Of a stretch of DNA of 64,000 bases, positions 1 through 9,613 are shown one piece after another. Under the pieces are notes generated by a model, which was not told the DNA's origin, did not search any database, and worked only from the letters and a program-made list of their open reading frames with translations. The stretch lies in contig NZ_LQIU01000002.1 of assembly GCF_001499995.1 (NCBI RefSeq), positions 1-64,000 of the forward strand. The letters run 5' to 3'. Positions within the stretch are counted from its first letter, which is position 1. Each line of letters opens with the position of its first letter. The position numbers and the translations under genes are program-made. The DNA comes from Mycobacterium sp. IS-1496 (GTDB lineage: Bacteria; Actinomycetota; Actinomycetes; Mycobacteriales; Mycobacteriaceae).

Positions 1-18
1 ACGCTGGCATCCTCGACC

Positions 19-231
19 GCAACACACGATTCGAACCCACAACACTCCTCAATCAGAAGGGTGTTGCATCGACCGCTTGAAACCGCCGCTGAAATGCCGC
101 CCTGAAAACACGATCGACGCCGCTCGCCGGCGGACGCGCGAAATTCTCAGGCGTGTTCGTCTTGCGCACTGTGCCGCATGGGTGAATCATCGCTGTTGCG
201 TCATAAACATCGTGTTGCAGATAACGCAACA
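19..231. promoter_or_regulatory. Upstream region with repeated TGTTGC/GCAACA half-sites
   Basis: No gene can be supported in the first 261 bases. TGTTGC occurs at 62-67, 194-199 and 213-218, and its complement GCAACA at 19-24 and 226-231. The pair 213-218/226-231 forms an inverted repeat with a 7-base centre. The three sites between 194 and 231 lie 31-68 bases before the chosen start of the first gene (262), a suitable place for an operator. The IclR-type regulator at the other end of the operon is the obvious candidate to bind them, but that is inference. The sequence before about position 75 may be the decayed end of an upstream element. Confidence 0.4.
40..66 (+). terminator. Hairpin, possible end of upstream unit
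   Basis: CAACAC at 40-45 pairs with GTGTTG at 61-66, and CCT (47-49) with AGG (58-60) extends the stem past a one-base bulge. No T-run follows, so it is at best a weak intrinsic terminator. It could equally be part of the end of a decayed insertion sequence. Confidence 0.25.
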
Positions 232-261
232 ACTCCGAAGCTGAGTGGAAGCGGTCCGCCC

Positions 262-2688
262 ATGCCCAAAATCGTCGTGATCGGTGCCGGGATTGTCGGC
301 ACCTCGCTGGCCGACGAACTGACGGCGCGCGGCGCCACCGATGTCACCGTGGTCGACCGTGGTCCGCTGTTCGCCACCGGCGGGTCCACCTCCCATGCGC
401 CCGGCCTGGTGTTCCAGACCAACACGTCGAAGACCATGACCGCGTTCGCCCGCTACACCGTCGAGAAGTTCCTCACCCTAGACCACCCGGACGGGTGGGC
501 GTTCAACCAGGTCGGCGGGCTGGAGGTCGCGACGACACCCGAACGCTGGGCCGATCTGCACCGCAAGGCGGGATGGGCGCAGTCATGGGGGATCGAGGGC
601 CGGTTGCTGTCGGCCGACGAGTGCGCCGCCCTGCACCCACTGGTCGACCGCGACCGCATTCTCGGCGGATTCCACACTCCCACCGACGGTCTGGCGAAGG
701 CCGTCCGAGCGGCCGAAGCGCAGGCCGGCCGGGCGATGGCCCGCGGTGCGGTGTTCCTCCCGCACACCGAGGTGCTCGGTGTGGTCGAGAAGGCGGGCCG
801 GGTGACCGGCGTGCGGACCTCCAACGGCCTGCTCGACGCCGACGTCGTCGTGTGTGCCGCCGGCTTCTGGGGCGCCGAACTGGCCGAGCAGGTCGGGTTG
901 GTGCTGCCGCTGGTGCCGATGGCCCACCAGTACGCCAGGACGGGACAGATCGCGCCGCTGGTCGGCCGCAACACCGAGCGCTCCGAGGCCGGCCTGCCGA
1001 TCCTGCGCCACCAGGACGCCGACCTGTACTTCCGCGAACACGTCGACCGCATCGGCATCGGCTCCTACTGCCACCGGCCGATGCCCGTCGACATGTCCAC
1101 GCTGATGGCCGACACCGCAGGCGAGGCGATGCCCTCGATGCTGCCGTTCACCGACGACGACTTCGCCCCTGCCTGGCGCGAGGCGGTGAAACTGCTTCCC
1201 GTGCTCGATGATTCGAAGATCGAAGAGGCCTTCAACGGCATCTTCTCGTTCACGCCCGACGGCTTCTCGATCATGGGGCAGCACCGCGATCTGGCCGGTT
1301 TCTGGGTGGCCGAGGCGGTATGGGTCACCCATTCCGCCGGGGTGGCCAAGGCGACCGCCGAGTGGATCCTCGACGGCGCCCCTTCGACAGACGTCGGCGA
1401 ATGCGACCTCTACCGCTTCGAGGACATGGCCCGCAGCCCCGAGTTCATCGGGCAGACCAGCGCGCAGGCGTTCGTCGAGGTCTACGACGTCATCCACCCG
1501 TACCAGTTCCGCACCGCGCTGCGGGGACTGCGGACCAGCCCGTTCTACGAGCGTCACCGGGAACTCGGCGCACACTTCTACGAAGGCGGGGGCTGGGAGC
1601 GGCCCGCCTGGTTCGAGGCCAACGCCCCACTGCTGCGCGAGACGGTGGTGCCCGAGCGCGACGACTGGTCCGCCCGCCACTGGTCACCCATCTCGATCGC
1701 CGAGGCCCGGGTGACCCGCGAGCGGGTCGCGATGTACGACATGACACCGCTGACCCGCTACGAGGTCACCGGCCCCGGCGCGGCGGCGTTCCTGCAGCGG
1801 ATGACCACCAACAACGTCGACAAGAGTGTCGGATCGGTCACCTACACGCTGTTGCTCGACGAAACGGGCGGAATCCGCAGCGACCTCACCGTCGCGCGCC
1901 TCGGTGAGACGACGTTCCAGGTCGGCGCCAATTCCCCCCGCGACCTCGACTGGCTGGACCGCCACCGGCCCGGCGACGTCGTCCTGCGCGACATCACCGG
2001 CGCCACCTGCTGCGTCGGCGTCTGGGGGCCGCTGGCCCGCGACATGGTCCAGCCGTTGTGCCCGGATGACCTGTCCCATGGCGCATTCCGTTACTTCCGC
2101 GCGCTGCGCACCTACCTCGGCGCCGTCCCGGTCACCATGATGCGGGTGTCCTACGTCGGCGAGCTCGGATGGGAGATCTACACCTCCGCCGAGTACGGCC
2201 GCGCCCTGTGGGACATGCTCTTCGAGGCGGGCCGCGCACACGGCGTCATCGCCGCCGGTCGGGTGGCGTTCAACAGCCTGCGCGTCGAGAAGGGTTACCG
2301 CAGCTGGGGAACGGACATGACGGCCGAGCACCGCCCCGCCGATGTGGGACTGGAGTTCGCGGTCCGGATGGACAAGGGCGACTTCGTCGGCAGGGCAGCG
2401 CTCGAGCAGGCGCCGCCACCGCGAAAAACGCTCCGCAGCATCGTGTTCGACGATCCTCGCGCCGTCGTACTCGGCAAGGAGCCGGTGTCTGTGGCCGGTG
2501 AATGCGTCGGCTACGTGACCAGCGCGGGTTACTCACCGACGGTCGGGCGCACGATCGCCTACGCCTGGCTGCCCGTAGGCGCGGACACCGGTGACGCGGT
2601 GTCCGTCGACTACCGCGGCACCCGGCATGCCGCCACCGTCCACGGCGAGCCGGTCGTCGACCCCGACATGCTGCGGATCCGGAGATAG
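262..2688 (+). CDS. FAD-dependent oxidoreductase with GcvT domain, dimethylglycine dehydrogenase-like
   Basis: Predicted to oxidatively demethylate dimethylglycine to sarcosine, with the released one-carbon unit passed to tetrahydrofolate in the GcvT half. The 808-residue protein starts with a dinucleotide-binding motif (IGAGIVGTSLADEL, about residues 6-19). A GGSTSHAPGL segment follows, whose His matches the residue that covalently holds FAD in this family. The N-terminal half is a DAO-type flavin domain and roughly residues 430-800 are GcvT and GcvT C-terminal domains. I chose ATG 262, preceded by a GGAAG ribosome site, over an in-frame ATG at 178, because the earlier start would place the TGTTGC repeats inside the gene and adds a tail with no domain character. 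First gene of the choline/betaine operon. Sarcosine dehydrogenase is the alternative activity. Confidence 0.85.
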   Translation: MPKIVVIGAGIVGTSLADELTARGATDVTVVDRGPLFATGGSTSHAPGLVFQTNTSKTMTAFARYTVEKFLTLDHPDGWAFNQVGGLEVATTPERWADLHRKAGWAQSWGIEGRLLSADECAALHPLVDRDRILGGFHTPTDGLAKAVRAAEAQAGRAMARGAVFLPHTEVLGVVEKAGRVTGVRTSNGLLDADVVVCAAGFWGAELAEQVGLVLPLVPMAHQYARTGQIAPLVGRNTERSEAGLPILRHQDADLYFREHVDRIGIGSYCHRPMPVDMSTLMADTAGEAMPSMLPFTDDDFAPAWREAVKLLPVLDDSKIEEAFNGIFSFTPDGFSIMGQHRDLAGFWVAEAVWVTHSAGVAKATAEWILDGAPSTDVGECDLYRFEDMARSPEFIGQTSAQAFVEVYDVIHPYQFRTALRGLRTSPFYERHRELGAHFYEGGGWERPAWFEANAPLLRETVVPERDDWSARHWSPISIAEARVTRERVAMYDMTPLTRYEVTGPGAAAFLQRMTTNNVDKSVGSVTYTLLLDETGGIRSDLTVARLGETTFQVGANSPRDLDWLDRHRPGDVVLRDITGATCCVGVWGPLARDMVQPLCPDDLSHGAFRYFRALRTYLGAVPVTMMRVSYVGELGWEIYTSAEYGRALWDMLFEAGRAHGVIAAGRVAFNSLRVEKGYRSWGTDMTAEHRPADVGLEFAVRMDKGDFVGRAALEQAPPPRKTLRSIVFDDPRAVVLGKEPVSVAGECVGYVTSAGYSPTVGRTIAYAWLPVGADTGDAVSVDYRGTRHAATVHGEPVVDPDMLRIRR

Positions 2689-2691
2689 CCG

Positions 2692-3825
2692 ATGTCCTAC
2701 GACGTCATCGTGATCGGCCTCGGCGGCATGGGCAGCGCCGCCGCGTACCACCTCGCCGCCCGCGGTCAGCGTGTGCTCGGGCTGGAGAAGTTCACCCCGG
2801 CCCACGACAAGGGGTCCAGCCACGGCGGGTCCCGCATCATCCGGCAGTCCTACTTCGAGGATCCCGCGTACGTTCCGCTGCTGCTGCGCGCCTATGACCT
2901 GTGGGACCGGCTCGCCGCCGACTCCGCCCGCGAGGTGTACCGGATGACCGGTGGCCTGTTCATCGGGCCACCCGACTGCCTCACCGTCGCCGGGAGTCTG
3001 CACGCCAGCCGGCAGTGGGGCCTGCCACACGAGGTGCTCGACACCGGCGAGATCCGCCGCCGATATCCGAACTTCACCCCGCGCCACGGCGACATCGCGC
3101 TCTACGAGGCCAAGGCCGGGTTCGCCCGCCCCGAGATGACCGTGCAGGCCCACCTGGACCTCGCTGATCGGGCCGGTGCAACCATGCGGTTCGGCGAGGA
3201 GGTCACCGGGTGGTCGGAGACCGCCGACGGCGTCCGCGTGACCACCGCCGCCGGGACGTACACGGCGGGCCAGCTGGTGATCTGTCCGGGCGCGTGGGCG
3301 CCACAGCTGCTCGCCGAGTTCGGCATCCCCATCACCGTCGAGCGTCAGGTGTTGTACTGGCTCGACCCGGTCGGCGGCGTCGACCCGTTCGCCGACCACC
3401 CCATCTTCATCGCCGAAAACGAACGCGCTGAACAGATCTACGGCTTCCCGGCCATCGACGGCCCGAACGGCGGGGTGAAGGTCGCGTTCTTCCGGAAGGG
3501 CATCGTGTGCACACCGGACACCATCGATCGCGTGGTACACGAGCAGGAGATCCAGGAGATGCGCGAGGAGGTGGCACGACTGCTGCCCGCACTGGACGGA
3601 CCGTGTGTGCACTCCGCGACGTGCATGTACTCGAACACCCCCGACCAGCACTTCGTGATCGCCCGCCACCCCGACAGCATCAATGTGACCGTGGCATGCG
3701 GATTCTCGGGACACGGGTTCAAGTTCGTCCCGGTGGTCGGGGAGATCATCGCCGACCTCGCCACGACCGGCGCCACCGCCCACCCCATCGGCCTCTTCGA
3801 CCCCCGCCGGCTGGTGACCGCATGA
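2692..3825 (+). CDS. Monomeric sarcosine oxidase / N-methyl amino acid oxidase
   Basis: Predicted to oxidise sarcosine to glycine, formaldehyde and hydrogen peroxide, the last demethylation of betaine breakdown. The 377-residue length suits the monomeric sarcosine oxidase/N-methyltryptophan oxidase family. Visible features are the N-terminal FAD-binding motif ([15 protein letters not shown]), the [12 protein letters not shown] segment and the [11 protein letters not shown] motif near residue 310, whose Cys carries covalent FAD in characterised members. It starts three bases after the preceding stop, with GGAG upstream, and its own stop overlaps the next start (ATGA). Other N-methylated amino acids are possible substrates, but the neighbours favour sarcosine. 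Confidence 0.88.
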   Translation: MSYDVIVIGLGGMGSAAAYHLAARGQRVLGLEKFTPAHDKGSSHGGSRIIRQSYFEDPAYVPLLLRAYDLWDRLAADSAREVYRMTGGLFIGPPDCLTVAGSLHASRQWGLPHEVLDTGEIRRRYPNFTPRHGDIALYEAKAGFARPEMTVQAHLDLADRAGATMRFGEEVTGWSETADGVRVTTAAGTYTAGQLVICPGAWAPQLLAEFGIPITVERQVLYWLDPVGGVDPFADHPIFIAENERAEQIYGFPAIDGPNGGVKVAFFRKGIVCTPDTIDRVVHEQEIQEMREEVARLLPALDGPCVHSATCMYSNTPDQHFVIARHPDSINVTVACGFSGHGFKFVPVVGEIIADLATTGATAHPIGLFDPRRLVTA

Positions 3826-4979
3826 CCGCCACCGGGCAGTCCGCAACCCTGCTCGCCACCCTCGGCGGCGAGTTCTACACCAGCGACGCGGTATTCGCCG
3901 CCGAGCAGACCGGGATCTTCGAGAACACCTGGATCTGCGCAGTCCGCACCGGCGACCTGGCCTTGCCGGGACAGTTCAAGAAGGTGCAGATCGGGCGGGA
4001 GAGCGTGCTGGTGGTGCGGGCCCGTGACGGGCTGCTCCGGGCGTTCCTCAACGTCTGCCGGCATCGCGGCGCGCAACTGTGCACCGAATCCGAGGGGCAG
4101 GTCCGGCGCACACTGCGCTGCCCGTACCACGCGTGGACCTATGCGCTGGACGGCAGGCTCGTCGCCGCACCGAACATCGCGACGCTCACCGACAACACCG
4201 GCGCGGCCATCGACCGCTACGAGTACGGGCTGGTGCCCGTGGCGCTCAGCGAATGGCTCGGATATGCGTGGGTGTGCCTGGCCGACGTCCCGCCGTCGTT
4301 CGAGGAGACCGTCGTGGGCGAGGTGGCGTTGCGCCTCGGCGACGCCGGGGCCATCGACCGCTACGGCGTGGACGGTCTGCAACTCGGCCACCGCATCGTC
4401 TACGAGGTCGCCGCAAACTGGAAGCTCATCGTCGAGAACTTCATGGAGTGCTACCACTGCTCGTCGATCCATCCCGAACTGGTCGACGTGCTGCCCGAGT
4501 TCGCGCGTGGCATGGCGGCCCAGTCCTCCGTCGGTCACGGCGCCGAATTCGGTTCCGAGGTCTCCGGTTTCACCGTCGATGGGTCCGCGGGTTTCGGCAC
4601 CCTGCCCGGCCTGTCGGGTGACCAGGACCGGCGGTATTTCGCGATCACCGTGCGGCCGTCGGTGTTCGTCAACCTCGTACCCGACCACATCATCTTCCAC
4701 CGCATGTACCCGCTGGCGGCCGACCGCACCGTCGTCGAATGCGACTGGCTCTACGCACCGGACGTCGTGACCGCCGGACACGACGTGACGCGCTCGGTCG
4801 AGTTGTTCCACCGGGTGAACCAGCAGGACTTCGAGGCCTGCGAACGTACGCAGCCGGCCATGTCGTCGCGGGCGTACCGACACGGCGGTGTGCTCGTACC
4901 CGCCGAACATCACCTCGCGGAGTTCCATCAGTGGGTAGTGTCCCGTCTCGGCATGTCGGACGGTTGCGCAAGGGGCTGA
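3822..4979 (+). CDS. Rieske oxygenase, glycine betaine demethylase-like (GbcA type)
   Basis: Rieske non-haem iron oxygenase alpha subunit of 385 residues, predicted to convert glycine betaine to dimethylglycine with release of formaldehyde. The [2Fe-2S] ligands are seen as C79-x-H81 and C100-x2-H103. The mononuclear iron site is the [15 protein letters not shown] segment, with His212 and His217. The start overlaps the sarcosine oxidase stop by four bases. The substrate is inferred from neighbours acting immediately before and after it. Related enzymes act on carnitine or stachydrine, which cannot be excluded. The electron-donating reductase that GbcA-type oxygenases need is not encoded in this window. 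Confidence 0.8.
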   Translation: MTATGQSATLLATLGGEFYTSDAVFAAEQTGIFENTWICAVRTGDLALPGQFKKVQIGRESVLVVRARDGLLRAFLNVCRHRGAQLCTESEGQVRRTLRCPYHAWTYALDGRLVAAPNIATLTDNTGAAIDRYEYGLVPVALSEWLGYAWVCLADVPPSFEETVVGEVALRLGDAGAIDRYGVDGLQLGHRIVYEVAANWKLIVENFMECYHCSSIHPELVDVLPEFARGMAAQSSVGHGAEFGSEVSGFTVDGSAGFGTLPGLSGDQDRRYFAITVRPSVFVNLVPDHIIFHRMYPLAADRTVVECDWLYAPDVVTAGHDVTRSVELFHRVNQQDFEACERTQPAMSSRAYRHGGVLVPAEHHLAEFHQWVVSRLGMSDGCARG

Positions 4980-4982
4980 CCC

Positions 4983-6485
4983 ATGGACGGTGGACCGGAC
5001 CTCTACATCGGAGGTTCATGGCGTCATGCCGGTGACGGCGGCACCCGCGACATCGTCAACCCGGCCGACGGCAGTGTCTTCGCCACCGTGGACGAAGCGA
5101 CACCGGACGACGCCCGCGCCGCCGTCGCGGCCGCGCGGCACGCCTTCGACGACGGCGCCTGGCCCGCCACCCCGGTCGCCGAACGCGCGGACCTGCTCGA
5201 CCGGATCGCCGACCTCCTCGTCCGCGACAAAGAGGACCTCGCGCTGCTGGAGACCCGTGACACGGGGAAGACGCTGCCGGAGAGCCGCATCGACATCGAC
5301 GACGTCACCTCGGTGTTCCGCTACTACGCGCGGTTGATCGCCGTGCAGTCCGACCGGGTCGTCGACGTCGGTGACCCTGCGGTCATCAGCCGCGTCGTCC
5401 ACGAGCCCATCGGGGTGTGCGTTCTCATCGCGCCGTGGAACTACCCACTGCTGCAGATGTCGTGGAAGGTGGCACCGGCGTTGGCGGCCGGATGCACGAT
5501 GGTCATGAAACCCAGCGAGGTCACCCCACTGAGCACCATCGCGTTCTGCCGGCTGCTCGAAGAGGCTCTCGAAGGATGTGGCGCGCCCGCCGGTGTGGTG
5601 AATCTCGTCCAGGGCAGCGGGGCCACCCTCGGCGACGCGCTCACCGACACCGCCGACGTCGACTTCATCTCCTTCACCGGGGGTGTGGCCACAGGGCGCA
5701 CCATCGCCGAGGTCGCGGCCAAGCACGTCACCAAGGTGGCGCTCGAACTCGGCGGCAAGAACCCCCACATCGTCTTCGCCGACATCGCGGAGTCGGGCCA
5801 TTTCGACACAGCCGTCGACCACGTTCTGACCGGGGTGTTCCTGCACTCGGGGCAGGTGTGCTCGGCCGGTACCCGGCTCATCGTCGAGGAGTCGATCGCC
5901 GACGACTTCGTCGCCGACCTCGCCGCGCGGGCGGCCAAGATCCACGTCGGCGACGGGATGGACCCCGCCAGCGAGACCGGACCGCTGGTCTCCGAACAGC
6001 ACCGCGCCAAGGTCGAGTCCTATGTGGCCCTGGGCATCTCGGAGGGCGCCCAACTGGTCTGCGGCGGCGCGCGGCCCAGCGACCCGGCGCTATCGAAGGG
6101 CAGTTTCTACCTGCCCACGATCTTCGACCGGTGTGACCGGTCGATGCGGATCGTCACCGAAGAGACCTTCGGGCCGATCCTGACGGTGGAGCGGTTCACC
6201 GACGAGTCCGAGGCGATCTTCCTCGGCAACGACACGCAGTACGGTCTCGCGGCCGGTGTGCGGACTTCCGACACGGCGCGGGGCGAACGTGTGGTGCGGG
6301 CCCTGCGGCACGGCACGGTGTGGCTCAACGACTTCGGTTACTACACCGCCGCAGCGGAATGGGGCGGATACGGCAAATCGGGCAACGGTCGCGAACTCGG
6401 TCCCGCCGGGCTCGCGGAATACCAAGAGACCAAGCACATCTGGCACAACGTCGCGCCTCAGAAGGCCGGTTGGTTCAAGGGCTGA
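4983..6485 (+). CDS. betB: Betaine aldehyde dehydrogenase (aldehyde dehydrogenase superfamily)
   Basis: NAD(P)-dependent aldehyde dehydrogenase of 500 residues, the usual family length. Predicted to oxidise betaine aldehyde to glycine betaine, so it acts after the GMC dehydrogenase of this operon. The catalytic Glu lies in VALELGGKNP, the catalytic Cys in HSGQVCSAGTRL, and the cofactor loop in FTGGVATGRTIAEVA. An AAGGGG ribosome site precedes the ATG, which is three bases after the Rieske gene stop. The superfamily has broad substrates, so the betaine aldehyde assignment rests on context. Confidence 0.85.
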   Translation: MDGGPDLYIGGSWRHAGDGGTRDIVNPADGSVFATVDEATPDDARAAVAAARHAFDDGAWPATPVAERADLLDRIADLLVRDKEDLALLETRDTGKTLPESRIDIDDVTSVFRYYARLIAVQSDRVVDVGDPAVISRVVHEPIGVCVLIAPWNYPLLQMSWKVAPALAAGCTMVMKPSEVTPLSTIAFCRLLEEALEGCGAPAGVVNLVQGSGATLGDALTDTADVDFISFTGGVATGRTIAEVAAKHVTKVALELGGKNPHIVFADIAESGHFDTAVDHVLTGVFLHSGQVCSAGTRLIVEESIADDFVADLAARAAKIHVGDGMDPASETGPLVSEQHRAKVESYVALGISEGAQLVCGGARPSDPALSKGSFYLPTIFDRCDRSMRIVTEETFGPILTVERFTDESEAIFLGNDTQYGLAAGVRTSDTARGERVVRALRHGTVWLNDFGYYTAAAEWGGYGKSGNGRELGPAGLAEYQETKHIWHNVAPQKAGWFKG

Positions 6486-6504
6486 CCGCAGAAAGGACAC
6501 CACG

Positions 6505-8070
6505 ATGGTCATCAAGGAGCCTTCCGGGGCGAGCGGAGCGACGGGGAATGTGTCGGCCGACAGCGGCCTGGACGACTTCGGATACCGAGAGTCGCTGGAC
6601 CGCAGCATCGGCAAGTTCGCCAGCTTCGCCGCAGGCGTCAGCTACATCTCGATCCTCACCGGCACGTTCCAGCTGTTCTATTTCGGCTTCGGCACCGCCG
6701 GTCCGGCCTACCTGTGGTCCTGGCCGATCGTCTTCGTCGGGCAGATGTCGGTGGCGTTGTGTTTCATGGAACTCGCGGCGAAATACCCCGTCGCCGGGTC
6801 GGTCTACAACTGGAGCAAGAAGCTGGCGAGCCGGCTGGTGGGCTGGACATCGGGTTGGCTGATGCTCACCGCGTCCATCGTGACGATCTCGGCGGTGGCG
6901 CTGGCCTATCAGCTGAACCTGCCGCGACTGTGGAGCGGCTTCCAGATCATCGGCGACGGCTCCGGCGAATACGACTACGCCGCCAACGCCGTACTGCTCG
7001 GCACGATCCTGATCGCCTTCACCACGCTGGTCAACGCGCTCGGTGTGCGGTTGATGGCGATGATCAACAGCTCAGGGGTGTTCATCGAGTTGATCGCCGC
7101 CGTGCTGATCGCGTTCCTGCTCGCCATCAACATCCAGAACGCCCCCGACATCTTCTTCTCCGCCAACGGTTACGGCGCCGACGAGAGCATGGGATACCTC
7201 GGCGCGTTCCTGGTGGCGTCGCTGGCGTCCGGGTACGTCATGTACGGCTTCGACACCGCGTCGTCGCTGGGGGAGGAGACCGTCGAACCCCGCCGCACCG
7301 CCCCCAAGGCCATCGCCCGCGCGATCCTCGCCTCGTTCGTGATCGGTGGCGCCATCTTGGTCTTCGCCGTGATGGCCGCGCCCAATCTGCAGGATCCCGC
7401 GCTCGGTGAGAGCTCAGGTGGGCTGCAGTACATCGTCGAACAGGTGATGTGGGGTCCGCTCGGCAAGGTGTTCCTGGTCTGCATCGTCATCGCCGTCACC
7501 GTGTGCACCCTGGCGGTGCACACCGCCGCGATCCGGCTGACATTCGCCATGGCCCGCGACAACGCACTGCCCTTCGGCGAGAAGCTGGCGACGGTCAACC
7601 CCAAGACCCAGACGCCGATCGTGCCCGCGGTGACCATCGGCATCATCGCCGTGTTCATCCTCGTCATCAACATCGGTCAGCCGAAGATCTTCACCGTGCT
7701 GACGTCGATCGCGATCATCATGATCTACCTGGCCTACCTGATGGTGACCGGACCGCTGCTCAAGAAGCGCCTGCAGGGACAGTGGCCGCCGAAGGATCTC
7801 AAGGAGGGCGGCTACTTCACGATGGGCCGCTGGGGCCTGCCGGTGAACATCTTCGCCGTGGTGTGGGGAATCGGGATGGCGCTCAACTTGGCGTGGCCGC
7901 GGGCCGCGGTGTACGGCGAGCCCTGGTACAACACCTGGGGCGCGTTCGTGTACATCGGGGTCATCCTCGGCGCGGGCCTGCTGTGGTACGCGGTCAAGGG
8001 CCGCCACCACATCGGCTGCCTCGAATCCCACGCGGCCACAACGAAAAACGAGGCCGCTCTCGATGGCTGA
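6505..8070 (+). CDS. APC-family amino acid/choline-type permease
   Basis: Integral membrane transporter of about 521 residues with roughly twelve hydrophobic segments. The N-terminal DRSIGKFASFAAGVSYISI region and the EETVEPRRTAPKAIARAI loop are typical of APC amino acid/GABA/choline permeases. ATG 6505 is chosen because it follows an AGAAAGG ribosome site by eight bases, whereas the open frame extends upstream inside the aldehyde dehydrogenase. The 3' end overlaps the choline dehydrogenase start by eight bases. Likely role is uptake of choline, betaine or a related amine for the operon; the substrate cannot be read from sequence. Confidence 0.82.
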   Translation: MVIKEPSGASGATGNVSADSGLDDFGYRESLDRSIGKFASFAAGVSYISILTGTFQLFYFGFGTAGPAYLWSWPIVFVGQMSVALCFMELAAKYPVAGSVYNWSKKLASRLVGWTSGWLMLTASIVTISAVALAYQLNLPRLWSGFQIIGDGSGEYDYAANAVLLGTILIAFTTLVNALGVRLMAMINSSGVFIELIAAVLIAFLLAINIQNAPDIFFSANGYGADESMGYLGAFLVASLASGYVMYGFDTASSLGEETVEPRRTAPKAIARAILASFVIGGAILVFAVMAAPNLQDPALGESSGGLQYIVEQVMWGPLGKVFLVCIVIAVTVCTLAVHTAAIRLTFAMARDNALPFGEKLATVNPKTQTPIVPAVTIGIIAVFILVINIGQPKIFTVLTSIAIIMIYLAYLMVTGPLLKKRLQGQWPPKDLKEGGYFTMGRWGLPVNIFAVVWGIGMALNLAWPRAAVYGEPWYNTWGAFVYIGVILGAGLLWYAVKGRHHIGCLESHAATTKNEAALDG

Positions 8071-9613
8071 ATCCCCGTTCCCTCCGCATGTTGGGGACAC
8101 CGGCACGTTCGACTACGTGATCGCAGGCGGCGGGACCGCCGGATGTGTCCTGGCCGCGCGGCTGTCGGAGGATCCCGACGTCACGGTCTGTCTGATCGAG
8201 GCCGGGCCGAGCGACGTCGGCGACGACAAGATCCTGGTGCTCGCCGACTGGATGCACCTGCTCGACTCGGGCTACGACTGGGACTATCCGATCGAACCGC
8301 AGGAGCGGGGCAACTCGTTCATGCGGCATGCGCGGGCCCGGGTGCTCGGCGGCTGTTCGTCGCACAACTCGTGCATCGCGTTCTGGCCGCCGGCCGAGGC
8401 GCTCGACGAATGGGTGACCATGGGTGCCGACGGCTGGAGTGCCGCCGAAATCCTGCCGCTGACCGAGAGATTGACCAAGACCGTCCAGTTGCGCGACGTC
8501 CCGCCGGCCGATCCGTGCGGTGCCGCGGTGCTGCAGGCCGCTGCCTCGGTGGGTATACCGACCGTCGCCTTCAACCGCGGTGAGACGGTCCGCAACGGCG
8601 CAGGCTGGTTCCAGATCAACGCCGGCGAAGACGGCATCCGCAACTCGACCTCGCACGCGTTCCTGCACCCGATCCTCGACACCCGCCGCAATCTCGAGGT
8701 GCGCACCGACTGCTGGATCGCCGAGATCCTGTTCGACGAGGCGAACGTCGCGACCGGGGTGCGCTACCAACGCCCCGATCTGACCGGCTACGACACCGTC
8801 ACGGCGCGGCGTGAGGTCATCGTCTGCGCCGGCGCGATCGACACCCCGAAGCTGTTGATGCTCTCGGGGATCGGACCCACCGCCCACCTGCGGGAGATGG
8901 GCATCCCGGTGCGGGTCGACTCCCCGGGCGTGGGGGCGAACCTCGACGACCACGTCGAGGGCCTGGTGTTCTGGGAGGCTGCCAGGCCGATGGTGAACTC
9001 CTCCACGCAGTGGTGGGAGATCGGGCTGTTCACCACCCTCGACGAGGGGGTGACGCAACCGGACCTGATGATGCACTACGGCAGCGTGCCGTTCGACATG
9101 AACACGCTGCGGCGCGGCTATCCCACGACCGACAACGGATTCTGCTTGACGCCCAATGTGACCCAGGGCCGCAGCCGGGGCACGGTGCGGTTGCGCAGCC
9201 GCGACTTCCGGGACCGCGCACGCGTCGACCCGCAGTACTTCACCGACCCCGACGGTTACGACGAACGGATCATGCTGGCCGGGGTGAAACTGGCGCGCTC
9301 GATCGCCGAGCAGCCGTCGCTGGCGCCGTGGGTGCAGCGGGAACTGGCGCCGGGGCCGGATGCCACCACTGACGACGAACTGCTCGACTACATCCATCAG
9401 TGCCACAACACCGTCTACCACCCCGCGGCGACCGCGCGGATGGGCGCCACCAGCGATCCGATGGCGGTTCTCGACCCGCAACTGCGGGTCAAGGGGGTGT
9501 CGCGGCTGCGGGTGGTCGACGCCTCCGCGATGCCCAAACTGCCCGCGGTCAACCCGAACATCACCGTCATGACGATGGCGGAGAAATGTGCTGACCTGAT
9601 CCGAGAGTCATGA
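8063..9613 (+). CDS. betA: GMC-family choline dehydrogenase
   Basis: FAD-dependent GMC oxidoreductase of 516 residues, predicted to oxidise choline to betaine aldehyde at the head of the pathway. The ADP-binding motif AGGGTAGCVLAARLSE is near the N-terminus, the GMC signature 1 region is around ARVLGGCSSHNSCI, and the C-terminal CHNTVYHPAATARMG and NPNITVMTMAEKCADLI blocks carry the catalytic His/Asn region. It overlaps the permease by eight bases and its stop overlaps the next start (ATGA). Other GMC alcohol oxidases look similar; the betB neighbour supports choline. Confidence 0.85.
   Translation: MAESPFPPHVGDTGTFDYVIAGGGTAGCVLAARLSEDPDVTVCLIEAGPSDVGDDKILVLADWMHLLDSGYDWDYPIEPQERGNSFMRHARARVLGGCSSHNSCIAFWPPAEALDEWVTMGADGWSAAEILPLTERLTKTVQLRDVPPADPCGAAVLQAAASVGIPTVAFNRGETVRNGAGWFQINAGEDGIRNSTSHAFLHPILDTRRNLEVRTDCWIAEILFDEANVATGVRYQRPDLTGYDTVTARREVIVCAGAIDTPKLLMLSGIGPTAHLREMGIPVRVDSPGVGANLDDHVEGLVFWEAARPMVNSSTQWWEIGLFTTLDEGVTQPDLMMHYGSVPFDMNTLRRGYPTTDNGFCLTPNVTQGRSRGTVRLRSRDFRDRARVDPQYFTDPDGYDERIMLAGVKLARSIAEQPSLAPWVQRELAPGPDATTDDELLDYIHQCHNTVYHPAATARMGATSDPMAVLDPQLRVKGVSRLRVVDASAMPKLPAVNPNITVMTMAEKCADLIRES

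Noticed and set aside
1..75. Insertion-sequence or transposase remnant
   Set aside because: The hairpin and short frames recall the ends of some mycobacterial IS elements, but no transposase motif, terminal repeat or target duplication can be shown.
178..261. Upstream in-frame ATG at 178 extending the first gene by 28 residues
   Set aside because: The extension has no family similarity, lacks a ribosome site and would swallow the TGTTGC repeats. ATG 262 has GGAAG and begins exactly at the FAD-binding strand.
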